Shown here piece by piece: positions 62,753-64,000 of a stretch of DNA of 64,000 nt. The translations under genes were made by a program, and so were the position numbers. The notes under the pieces are model-generated. The model was given only the letters and a program-made list of their open reading frames with translations. It had not been told where the DNA came from and ran no database searches. Every line of letters begins with the position of its first letter. The stretch's first letter is position 1. The stretch is from Bog-473 sp963783965 (lineage in GTDB: Bacteria > Actinomycetota > Acidimicrobiia > Acidimicrobiales > RAAP-2): NCBI GenBank assembly GCA_963783965.1, contig CAWAPQ010000002.1, positions 310,001 to 374,000 of the forward strand, written 5' to 3'.

Positions 62753-63745
62753 TCAGGAAGCGGTGGGATCGACGAGGATCCGTCCCCGCACCGCGGCGTC
62801 GAGGACCCGGTCGAGCGCCGCCGTGAGCCCGTTGAGGCCGATCTCCTCGTTGACCATCTCCTCACAGTGCTGCAACGGGAACGCGTCGACCATGTCGTTC
62901 CAGAGTGCACGCCGCTCGTCTATGGGCGTCGCCACGGTGTCGATGCCCAACAGGGCGACACCGCGCACGATGAAGGGATAGACCGTTGTGGCGAGGTCGT
63001 TGCCGCCGGTGAGACCGCTTGCCGCGACCGCGCCGCCGTAGCGAACGGTGCGGAGCGCTTCGGCCAATGCCCTCCCACCGACGCAGTCGACGACGCCCGC
63101 CCACAGCTGGGGGCCCAAGGTGCGGCCGTCGTCCTCGGTGAACTCGCGGCCGACCACGCGGGAGGCTCCGATCTCCTTGAGGTAGTCGTGCTCCGCCGTC
63201 TTGCCCGACGAGGCCACGACCTCGAACCCGGCATGGGCCAGCAGGGCGACGGCCGCGCTCCCGACGCCGCCGGACGCGCCCGTCACGAGAATGGGCCCGT
63301 CGTCGGGCGTCGTCCCGTGATGAACGAGACGGCGGAGCGACAACAGGGCGGTGCAACCCGCCAACCCGATGATCGCCGCCGTGCGACAGGTCAAACCCTC
63401 GGGCAGGGGCACCACCCAATCGGCCGGCACGCGCGCGTAGGCGGCAAACCCGCCGTGGCGGTCCACGCCGAGCTCGTAGCCCTGCACCAGAACTCGCTGT
63501 CCCGGCGTGAAGTCGCGGTTCGTGCTCTCCTCGACGCTGCCGCTCAGCTCGACGCCGGGGACGAGGGGGAAGACCCGGGCCACCCGGTTGCCCGGCCGGG
63601 TGACCATGGCGTCCTTGAAGTTGATGGCGGACCATTCGACCCGGACGAGCACCTCGCCCTCCGGGAGGTCGGTGTCGGACAGCTCGACCACGGCCGGCCG
63701 GATGACCGCGCCCGCCTTGGAGAGCAGGTAGGCCGCGAAACGCAC
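62753..63745 (-). CDS. Quinone oxidoreductase-like MDR protein (YhdH/acrylyl-CoA reductase type)
   Basis: This 330-aa zinc-free medium-chain dehydrogenase/reductase has VRVEWSAINFKDAMVTRPGN, FPLVPGVELSGSVEESTNRD, the NADPH-binding ILVTGASGGVGSAAVALLAH, and VDCVGGRALAEALRTVRYGG. These match the YhdH/YhfP group, whose E. coli member reduces acrylyl-CoA. The start is GTG 63745 (VRFAAYLLSK): minus-strand TACAGT lies 6 nt upstream, a leaderless arrangement. An upstream in-frame extension runs through the divergent promoter and was rejected. It is convergent with the lipoprotein gene. Confidence 0.85.
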   Translation of the reverse strand: MRFAAYLLSKAGAVIRPAVVELSDTDLPEGEVLVRVEWSAINFKDAMVTRPGNRVARVFPLVPGVELSGSVEESTNRDFTPGQRVLVQGYELGVDRHGGFAAYARVPADWVVPLPEGLTCRTAAIIGLAGCTALLSLRRLVHHGTTPDDGPILVTGASGGVGSAAVALLAHAGFEVVASSGKTAEHDYLKEIGASRVVGREFTEDDGRTLGPQLWAGVVDCVGGRALAEALRTVRYGGAVAASGLTGGNDLATTVYPFIVRGVALLGIDTVATPIDERRALWNDMVDAFPLQHCEEMVNEEIGLNGLTAALDRVLDAAVRGRILVDPTAS

Positions 63746-63751
63746 GGGTTC

Positions 63752-63757
63752 ACTGTA
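63752..63757 (-). promoter_or_regulatory. -10 box of leaderless MDR-protein promoter
   Basis: On the minus strand TACAGT ends 6 nt before GTG 63745. A plus-strand -10 box for the divergent gene lies 43 nt away, so the two promoters are back to back. Confidence 0.5.
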
Positions 63758-63800
63758 GAGCGCGGTACTGACGCCTTCTGGCCGGACCGGTTGCAACGGG

Positions 63801-63806
63801 TACGTT
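63801..63806 (+). promoter_or_regulatory. -10 box of leaderless S9-peptidase promoter
   Basis: TACGTT ends 6 nt before GTG 63813. Confidence 0.5.
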
Positions 63807-63812
63807 CGGACC

Positions 63813-64000
63813 GTGACCACAACGGCAGGGTATGGGGGTTGGGCATCGCCGCTCGCGGCGGAGGACGTGGCGCGAGCCAAGGTCTCGCTCTCGGAAGTCT
63901 GCTCGGACGGCGAGGCGGTCTATTGGCTGGAGTCCCGCCCGGCCGAGGCGGGCCGGACGGTGGTTGTGCGGGCCGATGCGCACGGCACGGCCGACCACTC
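63813..64000 (+). CDS. S9-family peptidase, N-terminal fragment (partial)
   Basis: The first 62 codons of a gene cut by the window end. The start GTG gives MTTTAGYGGWASPLAAEDVA, then RAKVSLSEVCSDGEAVYWLE and SRPAEAGRTVVVRAD. The 'W-x-S-P-L/I-x-A-E-D-V' opening and 'AVYWLExRPAExGRxVVV' strand are typical of the propeller domain of prolyl oligopeptidase/dipeptidyl aminopeptidase-like S9 enzymes. The catalytic domain is beyond the window. Confidence 0.75.
   Translation, partial: MTTTAGYGGWASPLAAEDVARAKVSLSEVCSDGEAVYWLESRPAEAGRTVVVRADAHGTADH

Overview
The window is a GC-rich actinobacterial chromosome segment. The 16S rRNA (38161-39684) reads like Acidimicrobiia, judged from memory of the group rather than a search. 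Gene order supports the phylum: several blocks follow the mycobacterial order (rpoZ-coaBC-metK-priA-def-fmt-rpe-rib, infC-rpmI-rplT-trmH-pheST-arg, and gcvH-garA-ftsR-bifunctional nuclease). No CRISPR, IS element or tRNA gene was seen.

Layout. 1-9526: a core run (rpoZ tail, coaBC, metK, a frameshifted priA, def, fmt, a methyltransferase, rpe) ending in a flavin oxidoreductase/phosphonatase-like HAD pair. 9560-12438: riboflavin genes ribD-ribBA-ribH, without riboflavin synthase. 12547-16908: hydrolase, hotdog protein, hisG, a cold-shock-like protein, a TetR/SRPBCC divergent pair with a clear operator, and DUF1844. 17110-23000: translation genes (infC with an AUC start, rpmI, rplT, an rRNA methyltransferase, pheS, pheT). 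23029-26327: a double-GNAT protein and an accessory island with a short GntR regulator and two single-pass membrane proteins. 26384-34893: a complete arginine operon argCJBDFRGH behind a promoter covered by a perfect 13-bp inverted repeat. 35192-37406: a wax ester synthase/DGAT and a 3-methyladenine glycosylase. 37785-45184: an rrn operon (promoter, boxA, 16S, tRNA-less spacer, 23S, 5S, terminator). 45302-49564: a decayed LtrA gene, a TPR protein and an L,D-transpeptidase. 49746-53982: class I aldolase and 2-oxoacid:ferredoxin oxidoreductase. 53991-64000: envelope and lipid precursor genes, gcvH, a GarA-like FHA protein, a MerR/FtsR-like regulator, bifunctional nuclease, a lipoprotein, a quinone oxidoreductase and the start of an S9 peptidase.

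The most unusual part is the 23S rRNA gene. It carries two group I introns at the sites of the chloroplast I-CeuI intron (after U1923, E. coli numbering) and the I-CreI intron (after U2593). The second encodes an intact I-CreI/I-MsoI-like single-LAGLIDADG endonuclease with the catalytic Asp, Gln and Lys kept. The first holds a LAGLIDADG gene broken by several frameshifts. In both, the 3' end of the endonuclease gene overlaps the 5' strand of the ribozyme's P7 helix.

A second general feature is promoter architecture. At least ten genes have a TANNNT -10 box 6-8 nt before the start codon, which predicts leaderless mRNAs and was used here to choose starts. Probable single-base indels at 5-base G or C runs affect priA and argD. 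These could be sequencing errors, whereas the many indels in the first intron's endonuclease and in LtrA look like real decay.
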